The notes beneath the pieces are model-generated. The model was not told the origin of the DNA. It saw only the letters and a list, made by a program, of their open reading frames with translations, and ran no database searches. From an uncultured Treponema sp. (GTDB lineage: Bacteria > Spirochaetota > Spirochaetia > Treponematales > Treponemataceae), in contig CALINC010000154.1 in assembly GCA_938045195.1 (NCBI GenBank), positions 1-42,554 of the forward strand: DNA of 42,554 nucleotides, in the 5' to 3' direction. This document shows positions 25,873 through 34,493 of the stretch, piece after piece; the first letter of the stretch is position 1, and the number at the start of each line of letters is the position of its first letter. Made by a program: the position numbers and the translations under genes.

Positions 25873-28520
25873 TAGGATTATATGAAGGAGCAGCCGTTAT
25901 TGTTCAAGCACGGCTTAATTCAAAAAGGTTATTCCGCAAAGCATTACTGGATTTGGGCGGTAATCCCATTCTTTATAGGGTATTGGCTTCTATGCGCGAA
26001 CTTCCGGCTGAACATTTTATTTTAGCATGCGATATAAATTCAAAAAAAGAATTGCAGCCTATAGCCGATTCACTTGATTATACTTGTATTGGAGGTTCTG
26101 AAGAAGACGTATTAAAAAGATTTTGTGATGTAATTAAAACTGTAAATTCTTCCGAGCCGGATAAACAAATTAAAATGATTGTACGCGTTACTGCCGACAA
26201 TCCGTTTTTATTTACGCAAGCGGCAATTTCTTCAATGCGCCGCTATTATGAATTAGGAGAGCCTGATTATTTTACTTACACCGGTTTGCCTGTAGGTTCG
26301 GGAATAGAAATAATAAAAGCGGAAACTTTATTAAAAGCAAATGAAGTTTCGGAAAGTAGTTATGAACGCGAACATGTAGGTCCTGCAATTTATTTACATT
26401 CGGATATATATCGATGTATATATGAGAGTGCCCCTTTTAATTGGTATTTTCCAGATGTCCGCACAACGGTTGATACGGCAAAAGATTATGAAAATGCAAA
26501 GCTGATGATAAAATATTTAATGAGTAAAAAAAAGGCAATGCCTTTTTTACCGCAAGATATTGTTGAAGCATATAATTTTGTTACTAGGCTTGTCGTTTTT
26601 TCACCGTCGGTAATACAGGGAAGAGGGAGCGGTCATTTACGCAGAGTATGCGATATTGTCCAATCTCTTTTAGATAAGGTAAGATGTCTTATTTATATTC
26701 CTTCAAATGAATCGGCAAATTTCTCAAAACAAATTTTACAGTTAATTCCGTTTGATATAATAACAAACGAACTACCTAATAAGGCAGCTCTTGTCGTTTT
26801 AGACAGATTTAGAACAACAAAAGAAGAAATGAATAAGTTTAAACAGTGCGGTCCTGTTGCGGTAATAGATGAGGGAAGTAGTGTAAGAAAATATGCCGAT
26901 TTTATTTTAGATATTCTTCCTTCGTTACGCACCGTATATACTAATTTTGAAAATAGCATTGCAGATTCTCCAAATATTTTTTCACCGGCTTTTATTCCGC
27001 TTCCCATAAAAAGAAAGAAGGTAGAAAGCAAAACCGTTTCATTTACTGCAAAAAAAATTCGGTTGGAACCGCAAAAGACAAAAGTTCTAGTGGTATGCGG
27101 AGGTGAAAATTCTTTTAGAATGGCTTTACCTACCGCACAGATTTTAGGGCAATTAAAATTTGACGTTACGGCTATTGATAATAATTTGACTTTTGATGAT
27201 ATAAAAAAATGCGAAGGTAAGATAAAAACATATTCGCAGATTGAGAACTTGCGCGAGCATCTTTATGAATGGGATTTAGTAGTTACGCATTATGGGTTTA
27301 CTGCATTTGAAGCATTAGCCGCCGGCTGTTATGTTATTTTAATTTCTCCTACAGAGTATCATTATAAATTAGGCATTGCCGCAGGTTTTACGACGCTGCC
27401 GCAAGGTATTCCATCAGTCAGCGATTTTGCACTTTTATTTTCACATGGAATAAAAATTCCATTTGCAATAACTCCTCATTCGGAAGCTAAGTCATTACCT
27501 GACTTGATAGAAAATTTATCTTACGGAAGAAAATATCATTGTCCGATTTGCGGAAACGAACATGAAAAAAACGATATGCGTATAACGGTGCCGAATAATA
27601 ATTTTGAAATTGCAGCACGTACACCGGATAGAACTATTGCAATTTGTTCAAAATGCGGAATGTATTTTCTTTCATTTATAATAAGCCCTCCTAAAAAATA
27701 TACAAAAAGTTATTTTTTTGATGAGTATAAAGCTCAATACGGAAAAACATATTTGGAAGATTTTGAATCGATTAGACGGCAAGGACTGCGCCGCATGGAA
27801 ATTATCAATAAATTATATGTAGATATTTTTTATAAAAAACGGGAATACAATATTTTCGACAATGAAAAAAAACTTTTAGATATAGGTTGTGCTTATGGAC
27901 CTTTCGTATCGGCTGCTAAAAATTCTCTTTGGTATGCTGTGGGTACCGATATTTCAGAGCCGGCGGTACAATATGTAAAAGATACATTAAAGCTGCCTGC
28001 ATTCGTTTCTGCATTTCCTGCATTGCCGGCATCATTTGAATTTTTGTATAAAAAACGAATTACGGGTTCGGGGTATGATAAAATTTCGGTACCGATTAAA
28101 AGAGGTTCTTTTGCAGCAGTTACAATGTGGTTTGTTATAGAACATTTTCAAGATTTGGATTCCGTATTAAAACAGGTTAATTCTCTTTTAATGCCGGGAG
28201 GAATATTCGCTTTTTCTACACCTAATTTTGCAGGCGTTACCGGAAAATATTCTCCGCAAAAATTTTTTGCGCAAAGTCCGGTAGACCACTATTCAATTTG
28301 GGACGCACGCACCGTTAAAACGCAACTGGAAAAATACGGATTTAAAGTTTTAAAAATAATTTCGATAGGACACCATCCTGAAAGATTTAAATTGCCTTTT
28401 ACTATGAAAAAAAACGGCATTCTTTGGAATATAATTTTGATGATAAGTAAATTTTTTAAATTAGGGGATAGTATGGAAGTGTATGCAATGAAGCACGGCA
28501 CTTTGGAAGATATAACATAA
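25869..28520 (+). CDS. Three-domain fusion: SpsF-like cytidylyltransferase, SpsG/PseG-like protein, SAM methyltransferase
   Basis: An 883-residue protein. Residues 1-235 are an SpsF/CMP-KDO-synthetase-like nucleotidyltransferase (VIVQARLNSKRLFRKALLDL; VRVTADNPFLF; VRTTVDTAKDYENAKLM). Residues 240-550 resemble SpsG/PseG, a GT-B-like fold that in PseG hydrolyses a UDP-sugar (GRGSGHLRRVCDI, VVLDRF, VTHYGFTAFEALAAGC). Residues 555-883 are a class I methyltransferase. It has an upstream zinc-type site (Cys558/561 and Cys593/596), the SAM motif LLDIGCAYGPF and the motif MWFVIEHFQDLDSVL. ATG 25869 overlaps the previous stop (ATGA), with GGGAG at the right distance. The combination suggests making, activating and methylating a nonulosonic-acid-like or other surface or flagellar sugar. 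This role is inferred from context; no Pse/Leg synthesis genes are nearby. Confidence 0.85.
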   Translation: MIGLYEGAAVIVQARLNSKRLFRKALLDLGGNPILYRVLASMRELPAEHFILACDINSKKELQPIADSLDYTCIGGSEEDVLKRFCDVIKTVNSSEPDKQIKMIVRVTADNPFLFTQAAISSMRRYYELGEPDYFTYTGLPVGSGIEIIKAETLLKANEVSESSYEREHVGPAIYLHSDIYRCIYESAPFNWYFPDVRTTVDTAKDYENAKLMIKYLMSKKKAMPFLPQDIVEAYNFVTRLVVFSPSVIQGRGSGHLRRVCDIVQSLLDKVRCLIYIPSNESANFSKQILQLIPFDIITNELPNKAALVVLDRFRTTKEEMNKFKQCGPVAVIDEGSSVRKYADFILDILPSLRTVYTNFENSIADSPNIFSPAFIPLPIKRKKVESKTVSFTAKKIRLEPQKTKVLVVCGGENSFRMALPTAQILGQLKFDVTAIDNNLTFDDIKKCEGKIKTYSQIENLREHLYEWDLVVTHYGFTAFEALAAGCYVILISPTEYHYKLGIAAGFTTLPQGIPSVSDFALLFSHGIKIPFAITPHSEAKSLPDLIENLSYGRKYHCPICGNEHEKNDMRITVPNNNFEIAARTPDRTIAICSKCGMYFLSFIISPPKKYTKSYFFDEYKAQYGKTYLEDFESIRRQGLRRMEIINKLYVDIFYKKREYNIFDNEKKLLDIGCAYGPFVSAAKNSLWYAVGTDISEPAVQYVKDTLKLPAFVSAFPALPASFEFLYKKRITGSGYDKISVPIKRGSFAAVTMWFVIEHFQDLDSVLKQVNSLLMPGGIFAFSTPNFAGVTGKYSPQKFFAQSPVDHYSIWDARTVKTQLEKYGFKVLKIISIGHHPERFKLPFTMKKNGILWNIILMISKFFKLGDSMEVYAMKHGTLEDIT

Positions 28521-28638
28521 TTAAAAATAAAAATTATTTGCCTACTAGAATATAAAATAAAAAGATGATAAAATCTCGGCTGTATACGTTTTTATTCGGT
28601 ATTTTTTATACTTACCGAAATAACTATAAGGAGTAAAT

Positions 28639-29643
28639 ATGAGCAAAAGGAAAATTTTAGTTACGGGTTCACTTGGACAAATCGGAAGTGAATTAGTTAT
28701 GTACTTGAGGAATGAATACGGAAACGATAATGTTGTCGCATCTGATATTGAAAAAAAAGATGTACCGAAAGTTATTGGGAGCGGACCATTTGAAAAACTC
28801 GATGTATTAAACGGAAAGAAAACCTTAGAGGTTTGCAAAAAGTATGAAGTAAATACAATCATTCACTTGGCGGCTCTTCTTTCCGCCGTCGCCGAAAAAA
28901 ATCCTCAGGCAGCTTATGATATTAATATGAATGGTCTGCATAATATGCTTGAAATTGCACGCGAGCAAAATTATACGCTTTTTGTTCCAAGTTCAATAGC
29001 GGCATTCGGACCTTCAACCCCTGCCGACAAAACACCGCAAGACACAATCCAACGTCCGACTTCAATGTACGGTGTTACAAAAGTTGCAGGCGAATTATTG
29101 TGCGATTATTACTATAAGAGGTTCGGTGTAGATACGCGCGGTGTCAGATTCCCCGGCCTTATTTCTTATGAAGCTCTTCCCGGCGGCGGCACAACAGATT
29201 ATGCCGTTCATATTTATTATGAAGCGTTAAAAAATAATGCGTACACTTCATTTATTAAAAAAGGCACTTTAATGGATATGATGTATATGCCCGATGCTCT
29301 TGCAGCAATTCATAAATTACTCGAAGCGGATCCTGCAAAATTAAAACATCGAAATGCCTTTAATATTACCGCAATGAGTTTTGCACCCGAAACTATCGCC
29401 GCAGAAATAAAAAAACATTTGCCTAAATTCAAAATGACTTATGAAGTAGACCCTGTAAGACAGGCGATTGCAGATTCTTGGCCTAATTCTCTTGACGATT
29501 CTTGTGCTAAGAAAGAGTGGGGCTGGAAGCCTAAGTTTACTCTTGAAAGTATGACAAAAGATATGCTTGAAAAGTTAAGCGAAAAGTTGGGAATTGCACT
29601 TCCTGAAACTCCTAAAGCAAAATCTGAAAAAACAAAAAAATAA
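28639..29643 (+). CDS. L-threonine 3-dehydrogenase, extended-SDR type
   Basis: This NAD-dependent epimerase-fold enzyme has about 334 residues. The nucleotide motif is VTGSLGQIGSELV. The catalytic Tyr-Lys lies in SMYGVTKVAGELL. The L-threonine-dehydrogenase signature FPGLISYEALPGGGTTDYAV distinguishes it from UDP-sugar epimerases. It oxidises threonine to 2-amino-3-ketobutyrate, which cleaves to glycine plus acetyl-CoA via KBL ligase. No kbl lies nearby. A Lys-rich tail (PKAKSEKTKK) is an odd appendage. The ribosome site AAGGAG precedes the ATG. The adjacent glycan operon ends 118 bases upstream, with a hairpin (TTCGGTA/TACCGAA) between. Because the fold is also used for sugar epimerases, a glycan role is the main alternative. 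Confidence 0.85.
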   Translation: MSKRKILVTGSLGQIGSELVMYLRNEYGNDNVVASDIEKKDVPKVIGSGPFEKLDVLNGKKTLEVCKKYEVNTIIHLAALLSAVAEKNPQAAYDINMNGLHNMLEIAREQNYTLFVPSSIAAFGPSTPADKTPQDTIQRPTSMYGVTKVAGELLCDYYYKRFGVDTRGVRFPGLISYEALPGGGTTDYAVHIYYEALKNNAYTSFIKKGTLMDMMYMPDALAAIHKLLEADPAKLKHRNAFNITAMSFAPETIAAEIKKHLPKFKMTYEVDPVRQAIADSWPNSLDDSCAKKEWGWKPKFTLESMTKDMLEKLSEKLGIALPETPKAKSEKTKK

Positions 29644-29720
29644 ATTAAATAGATTGCCGCCCTTTATAAAATTCTTTATAGGGGCGGTTCATATTAAATA
29701 ATATCCAAATAATTACCGAC

Positions 29721-29749
29721 TTGTCTATTTTTAAAAACTCCCGTATAAT
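29721..29749 (+). promoter_or_regulatory. Promoter of the LysR-type regulator
   Basis: TTGTCT (29721-29726) and TATAAT (29744-29749) are 17 bases apart. Downstream, at about 29764-29786, the AATAATT element is repeated on both sides of GTCT. This is a T-N11-A-like candidate site for autoregulation by the LysR protein. Confidence 0.6.
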
Positions 29750-29846
29750 TCCGTTTTTATCCCATAATAATTGTCTAATAATTATATTTAATTTGATATA
29801 GCCAAAAATCTTTATAAATGATAGAATATAAAAAGAGGTGTTATAT

Positions 29847-30737
29847 ATGGATTTTAAACAACTTGAAATTTTTACGGCACTTGTCGAAAATATGAGTTTT
29901 TCTATTACAGCCAATAAGTTAGAAATATCGCAACCGACGGTAACTTTAGCTTTGCAGCATTTGGAAGAAGAACTTAATACTCCGTTATTTTTACGTTCTA
30001 CCAGAGAGCTTAAAATCACTGAAGCCGGTACGGAACTTTACAATGAAGCAAAAAAACTTATAAGCGGTAGAAACAAGGTAATTGAAAAATTCCTTTATCC
30101 TGCAAAAAAAATTATAACCATAGGAGCTTCTACTATTCCCGCCGGCTATATCACTCCTCCAATAATAACAAGATTTAAAGAAAAACACAGCGACATTTTA
30201 ATCCGGCTTGAAGAAAAAAACAGTTTGGAAACAATTAGGAAAGTTTCAAACAATCTTGTGGATGTAGGAATTGTTGGAATGAAAACCGAAGATGAAAATT
30301 GCGAATTTAAACCGATTTATAAAGATGAATTTGTATTTATTACAGCAAACAATTCTTATTACCAAAAACTTTATAAATCTAAACCGGATATAAAACGCCT
30401 TGCCGAAGAACCGCTGATTATAAGGGAATGCGGCTCTGCAATCAAACAAAATATGTATATGCTTTTAAAATCTCAAAGTGTTGATATAGATTCTTTAAAT
30501 ATTGCAGCATCTATTAATGATACCGAAGTTATCAAACAACTTACGGCGCAAGGTTTGGGTGCTTCGTTTATTTCAAAAATTGCAGCTGAAGATATGGTAA
30601 AAAACAAAAAACTTTTAGCATTTGAATTAGATGATATTCCTCATCGTTATAGGCAGATTTACTTGGTATGGAATAAAAAAATTACCTATTCAAACCATAT
30701 ACAGGATTTTTTGAACTTTGCTTTGGAATATAAATAA
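29847..30737 (+). CDS. LysR-type transcriptional regulator
   Basis: The 296-residue protein has an N-terminal winged helix-turn-helix (MDFKQLEIFTALVENMSFSI, then LEISQPTVTLALQHLEEEL) and a periplasmic-binding-like effector domain (ITIGASTIPAGYITPPIITR from residue 90). The sequence resembles the CysB/CysL/CbbR branch, which often responds to sulfur, nitrogen or carbon intermediates. The start is ATG 29847, with GAGGTG 7 bases upstream; a GTG at 29838 lies inside that ribosome site. It lies between threonine dehydrogenase and nicotinate phosphoribosyltransferase on the same strand, so either may be a target, but the effector is unknown. Confidence 0.92.
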   Translation: MDFKQLEIFTALVENMSFSITANKLEISQPTVTLALQHLEEELNTPLFLRSTRELKITEAGTELYNEAKKLISGRNKVIEKFLYPAKKIITIGASTIPAGYITPPIITRFKEKHSDILIRLEEKNSLETIRKVSNNLVDVGIVGMKTEDENCEFKPIYKDEFVFITANNSYYQKLYKSKPDIKRLAEEPLIIRECGSAIKQNMYMLLKSQSVDIDSLNIAASINDTEVIKQLTAQGLGASFISKIAAEDMVKNKKLLAFELDDIPHRYRQIYLVWNKKITYSNHIQDFLNFALEYK

Positions 30738-30836
30738 GTTAAATAGCATTAACTTTATCGGGTGTCTATAGCAAAGATTAAAATTTTAGGTTATAATCGT
30801 TTAAACAAAATATTTGAAATTAAGGACTAAAACAAA

Positions 30837-32273
30837 ATGATTGATAATGCGCTTTTTTCGGACTTCTATGAGTTAACAATGGCTCAAGGGTTTTGGAAAA
30901 CCGGAAACAAAACAAGAACCGTGTTTGAAATGTTTTTTAGAAGTAATCCGTTCCACAGCGGATATTCGGTTTTTGCAGGGCTTGAGCCTTTGCTGGAAAC
31001 AATTAAAAATTTTCACTTTGAAAAAAAAGATATAGACTGGCTTTCTTCTATCGGAATTTTTGAAAAGGACTTTTTATCATATATTGCCGATTTTAAATTT
31101 ACCGGAAACATTTGGGCAATGAAAGAGGGGGCATTAATTTTTCCTAATGAACCCTTAATAAGGGTTGAAGCCGATGTGATAGAGGCACTTCTTTTGGAAG
31201 GTGTAATTTTAAACACGATTAACTTTCAAAGTTTAATTGCAACAAAAACTGCGCGGATATGGCTAGCCTCAAAAAAAGGCTCGATTATGGAATTCGGTTT
31301 ACGTAGAGCACAAGGTCCGGACGGTGCTATGAGCGCAACACGCGCTGCTTTTATAGGAGGAGCTTTCGGAACAAGCAATTCTCTTGCAGCAGAACAACTC
31401 GGCATTCCCGCGCTCGGTACAATGGCGCATTCTTGGATTATGTCTTTTAAAAATGAAGAGGACGCATTCCAAGCGTATGCTGACATTTATCCCAATAATT
31501 CAATTTTCTTGATTGATACTTATGACACGCTCCGTTCAGGAATTATAAATGCAATTAAAGTTGGTAAGGGCCTACAAGCAAAAGGAAAGAATTTCGGGGT
31601 TCGGCTTGATTCGGGCGATATTTATTATTTGAGTAAAGATGTGCGTAAACGGCTTGATGAAGCAGGCTGCCAAAATGCAACGATTTCGGTTTCAAATGAA
31701 TTAACCGAAGAAATTATAGAATCGCTTGTTCAAAATAATGCGCCGATAAATTTATGGGGAGTTGGCACGCACATGGTTACGGGCGGAAATGAAGCATCTT
31801 TTACAGGTGTTTACAAATTGGCAGCCTGCAAAACCGAAGATACGGCGGAATGGACACCCGTTATGAAGTTTTCGGATAATCCCTCAAAAATGACAAATCC
31901 GGGCGTTAAACAAGTATGGAGGCTTTATAACCAAGACGGAACATTTAAGGCTGATGTAATTACTCTTTCCGATGAAAAAATTGAAGCGGGAGTCGAGCAA
32001 ACTTTTTATCATCCCTCAAATGATTATCAAAATTTTATTTTTACACCTGCAAAAACGGAGCCGCTTTTAGAAAAAAGGATTGAAAATGGAAAATGCGTGG
32101 GCGTACCGCCTTCGTTACAAGAAATAAAAATTTATGCAGAAAAACAGCTTGACCGTTTGGATTATACTTCAAAGCGGCTTTTAAATCCGCATATTTATAA
32201 AGTTTCTTTAAGCGAAAAAATGCGTAATTTAAAACAAAACCTTATTAAAAATAAACCCGTTTTTAAAAAATGA
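30837..32273 (+). CDS. pncB: Nicotinate phosphoribosyltransferase
   Basis: This enzyme converts nicotinate plus PRPP to nicotinate mononucleotide in the NAD salvage (Preiss-Handler) pathway, a typical route in host-associated spirochaetes. The N-terminus ALFSDFYELTMAQGFWKTG, the catalytic-domain motif EFGLRRAQGPDGAMSATRAA near residue 150, the PRPP-side motif FGVRLDSGDI near 262 and ISVSNELTEEII are all characteristic. The length of 478 residues matches the bacterial family. The start ATG at 30837 is preceded by AAGGAC. A TATAAT-like element sits 41-46 bases upstream with no clear -35. The downstream gap holds a separate promoter-terminator pair (see small RNA). Confidence 0.94.
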   Translation: MIDNALFSDFYELTMAQGFWKTGNKTRTVFEMFFRSNPFHSGYSVFAGLEPLLETIKNFHFEKKDIDWLSSIGIFEKDFLSYIADFKFTGNIWAMKEGALIFPNEPLIRVEADVIEALLLEGVILNTINFQSLIATKTARIWLASKKGSIMEFGLRRAQGPDGAMSATRAAFIGGAFGTSNSLAAEQLGIPALGTMAHSWIMSFKNEEDAFQAYADIYPNNSIFLIDTYDTLRSGIINAIKVGKGLQAKGKNFGVRLDSGDIYYLSKDVRKRLDEAGCQNATISVSNELTEEIIESLVQNNAPINLWGVGTHMVTGGNEASFTGVYKLAACKTEDTAEWTPVMKFSDNPSKMTNPGVKQVWRLYNQDGTFKADVITLSDEKIEAGVEQTFYHPSNDYQNFIFTPAKTEPLLEKRIENGKCVGVPPSLQEIKIYAEKQLDRLDYTSKRLLNPHIYKVSLSEKMRNLKQNLIKNKPVFKK

Positions 32274-32375
32274 CATAAATTTTTACAAAATTTGGAAGTA
32301 TTCGGAATTATATAGTAAAAAACTGTAACAAAAGCAAAAAAACACTAAAAAAATAACTTTTTTTCTTAAAATCTA

Positions 32376-32404
32376 TTGACATTTTTTTCCGAATATAGTA
32401 TCTT
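32376..32404 (+). promoter_or_regulatory. Orphan promoter in the pncB-fchA gap
   Basis: TTGACA (32376-32381) and TATCTT (32399-32404) are 17 bases apart, with no gene downstream on this strand before a terminator. An inverted repeat TATCTTCT/AGAAGATA (32399-32424) overlaps the -10. It could be an operator or the 5' hairpin of the RNA. Confidence 0.6.
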
Positions 32405-32410
32405 CTCTGT

Positions 32411-32486
32411 ACACACAGAAGATACACACTATTAATCTATTCACAAGCTGCCCTTTCTCCTCCTTTTCGGGCAGCTTCCTTTTTTT
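32411..32486 (+). ncRNA. Candidate small RNA with an anti-Shine-Dalgarno terminator loop
   Basis: The sequence between a consensus-like promoter and a strong terminator is about 75 bases and does not code. The terminator stem AAGCTGCCC/GGGCAGCTT encloses the loop TTTCTCCTCCTTTTC. The core CTCCTCC of the loop is complementary to Shine-Dalgarno sequence. C/U-rich loops of this type are known from regulatory sRNAs in several bacteria that block ribosome sites. The start is estimated from the -10 element, not proven. The alternative is a decayed operon leader or simply the terminator of pncB. Confidence 0.5.
32445..32486 (+). terminator. Rho-independent terminator with CU-rich loop
   Basis: The 9-bp stem AAGCTGCCC/GGGCAGCTT (32445-32453, 32469-32477) is followed by CC and seven T residues (32480-32486). 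Confidence 0.88.
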
Positions 32487-32588
32487 ATGGTACTATACGA
32501 TAGTTTTAGACGGTGAATAAAGCTGATACAGTTTAAGCTGATCCTAAACTAATTTCTTTTAGTAAAACGGAAAATAACTCATAAATTT

Positions 32589-32631
32589 GTATAAAAGGCG
32601 GATTTTACCTAATAAAATCCGCCTTTTATAC
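32589..32631. terminator. Bidirectional terminator, 19-bp perfect stem
   Basis: A perfect 19-bp stem (32589-32607 with 32613-32631) has a 5-base loop and T/A runs at both ends. It closes the minus-strand fchA gene and any plus-strand read-through. Confidence 0.9.
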
Positions 32632-32643
32632 ATCACGACCCCA

Positions 32644-33285
32644 CTATTCTATTTTTGAATAAACGGTTTTTAAAATTTCGGCTTGTAAAGAATTTCCTTC
32701 TTCAAGCATTTTATTACATTCATTTCTTGTTTTTTCGCATAAGGATGCATCGTCTATTCCGCTTAAATTGATTTTTACATTTAAAATTGCACCCTCAAGA
32801 CCTGAGCGGGCATTTAATGCGGCAACACCGGCATCCGAAGCTGCATTTTTATTTCCATAAACGGCGATAATCGGCAAAATCTTCAATATAGCAAGACAGG
32901 TATTTGCCGTTTCTAAAGGGATTTGCATCGCAACAACCGTAGCGTCGGACATCGCTTTATTGCGTTTTGTTTTTTCTTCTTCAGTGTCTTTAGGCAGTTT
33001 TAAGGCTTCCATAAAGGCGTTAAAGGCTTGCGTGTCTTCGTCAATCAACTGGTCAAGCCGTTTTTGCGCCTGCTCCAGTTTAGGCAACTGCTCTTCAAAT
33101 TCTTTTTGAATCTGTGCATCCAGAGCTTTAAAAGTTTTTTTACCTGTGGTCAATCTTATAACCATTTGCCCCAATGCCGCCGAAATAGCCCCTGCCAATG
33201 CCGAAACCGAACCGCCGCCGGGCGCAGGTGAATCGCTGGCTGTTTCCGCAACAAAATCCGTTACTGTCATTTCTACAAGTTTCAT
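32644..33285 (-). CDS. fchA: Methenyltetrahydrofolate cyclohydrolase / formimino-THF cyclodeaminase-like protein
   Basis: This stand-alone cyclodeaminase-fold protein of 213 residues is all-helical. The folate-binding Gly-rich motif SPAPGGGSVSALAGAISAALG lies near residue 20 and NAASDAGVAALNARSG near 152. In fermentative anaerobes, FchA hydrolyses 5,10-methenyl-THF to 10-formyl-THF. In histidine degraders, the same fold deaminates formimino-THF. No formiminotransferase gene is adjacent, so both activities remain possible. The ribosome site AAGGAG is six bases from the ATG. A perfect terminator follows. The protein acts in the cytoplasm. Confidence 0.9.
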   Translation of the reverse strand: MKLVEMTVTDFVAETASDSPAPGGGSVSALAGAISAALGQMVIRLTTGKKTFKALDAQIQKEFEEQLPKLEQAQKRLDQLIDEDTQAFNAFMEALKLPKDTEEEKTKRNKAMSDATVVAMQIPLETANTCLAILKILPIIAVYGNKNAASDAGVAALNARSGLEGAILNVKINLSGIDDASLCEKTRNECNKMLEEGNSLQAEILKTVYSKIE

Positions 33286-33446
33286 AATTTCTCCTTGTTA
33301 TCGTTTATAAATATTTTCCGGAATTATCAATTAACCGGCATCTTTGATTATATACTTATTTATATTATTCTTCAATATGGCGTTTGTCTCCGCCGTTTTT
33401 TTTCTGTTCAACTTTTTCCGGTATCTGTGCAAATAAGTGGTTAAGA

Positions 33447-33476
33447 TTGAGTAAGCGATTAAATAATAGGTATAAT
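33447..33476 (+). promoter_or_regulatory. Promoter of the 33.5-kb lipoprotein gene
   Basis: TTGAGT (33447-33452), an 18-base spacer and TATAAT (33471-33476). A second match, TTGTAT-17-TATAAT (33484-33512), lies too close to the ribosome site (GGCGGAGG, 33517) to give a useful leader. Confidence 0.55.
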
Positions 33477-33529
33477 TGAATAGTTGTATTTTTTTTAAAT
33501 TATCGTTATAATAACGGCGGAGGATTAAA

Positions 33530-34468
33530 ATGAAAAAATTCTACTTAAAAATATTGATTGCTGTAATGTTAGTTTTTATTGTTTCATGTAAAACAACTCC
33601 TGCGCCTCAGGTTCAAACCGATAAACCCCAACCCGCCGGAAAGATTAACATAACTTCCGTTTCATGGATGATAGAAAATCTTGACACATCAATTTGGCAT
33701 GGGACACTTAAAAACAGCGGACAGATATTCATAAGTTTTTTTATTGCTTATTCAGGCTCATTTAACACAAGCAGTGTGCAGAAACTTATCGTAGAATCTC
33801 CTATTGATATATGGACGCTTAATGCGGCACAGCTTGAAAAAATAACCGAAATTGATGATATAAAAAAAGTTGCAGAAGTTAAACGGCTTCAATGCGGAGA
33901 CGGCAAAGGTGCCGCCGCTTTGGGTAAATGGAAATTTATACTGACCGATACAAGCGGTAATTCTTATGAGCAAGTTATGGATGTAACCGGTTTTGAAAAA
34001 AAAGCGGAAGATAAAAAAATGGAAGAAGAAGCCGCTTTAAATAATCCTGAAAAAGAGACAACCGAAATAAAAAAGATTGTTCCCGTTTCTTCAGCAAAAA
34101 ATGAAATTGCAGCACTTGCAATGCCGGTAATAAAATCGGTTTCCCGTGATGAAGATTCTATCGAGATTTATTTTTCGGTAAATGACGGCAGAGTTAAAAA
34201 CGGTTATTTTTGGTTCGATATTCCGGGTGAAAAATATTATAAAGATTCAGGCTCTATGATTGATGCCTCAGGGAACCCCGTAAACGGCTGTAGAGTATTT
34301 TCTACGGATGGAAAAGACTGTTATTATATTTTACGGAAAGATTCGGAAAATGAAGAATGGATAGATAAAATTACCGGTTGCTTTTTTGTCGTGTCTGATA
34401 CAAACAGAGTTTCTGCGCCGTGGGAAGAACGCAACCGCACGGTAAGTGCTTTTGCTCCGGTAAAATAA
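33530..34468 (+). CDS. Lipoprotein of unknown function
   Basis: The signal peptide ends in FIVSC, giving lipidated Cys20. I do not recognise the family. The mature part has two portions. A first beta-rich domain (residues about 35-155) holds VSWMIENLDTSIWHGTLKNS and ends GNSYEQVMDV. A charged linker with EKKAEDKKMEEEAAL follows. A second beta-rich domain (from about 195) contains DEDSIEIYFSVNDGRVKNGYFWFDIPGEK. It may be exposed at the cell envelope. It has its own promoter and a strong ribosome site. The following gene starts 25 bases after the stop and may be co-transcribed. Confidence 0.8.
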   Translation: MKKFYLKILIAVMLVFIVSCKTTPAPQVQTDKPQPAGKINITSVSWMIENLDTSIWHGTLKNSGQIFISFFIAYSGSFNTSSVQKLIVESPIDIWTLNAAQLEKITEIDDIKKVAEVKRLQCGDGKGAAALGKWKFILTDTSGNSYEQVMDVTGFEKKAEDKKMEEEAALNNPEKETTEIKKIVPVSSAKNEIAALAMPVIKSVSRDEDSIEIYFSVNDGRVKNGYFWFDIPGEKYYKDSGSMIDASGNPVNGCRVFSTDGKDCYYILRKDSENEEWIDKITGCFFVVSDTNRVSAPWEERNRTVSAFAPVK

Positions 34469-34493
34469 TTAAAGCATTTTTTAAATACATACA

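Noticed and set aside
32487..32588. AGCTGAT direct repeat in the pncB-fchA gap
   Set aside because: Two 7-base copies in AT-rich DNA are compatible with chance, and no promoter or gene depends on them.
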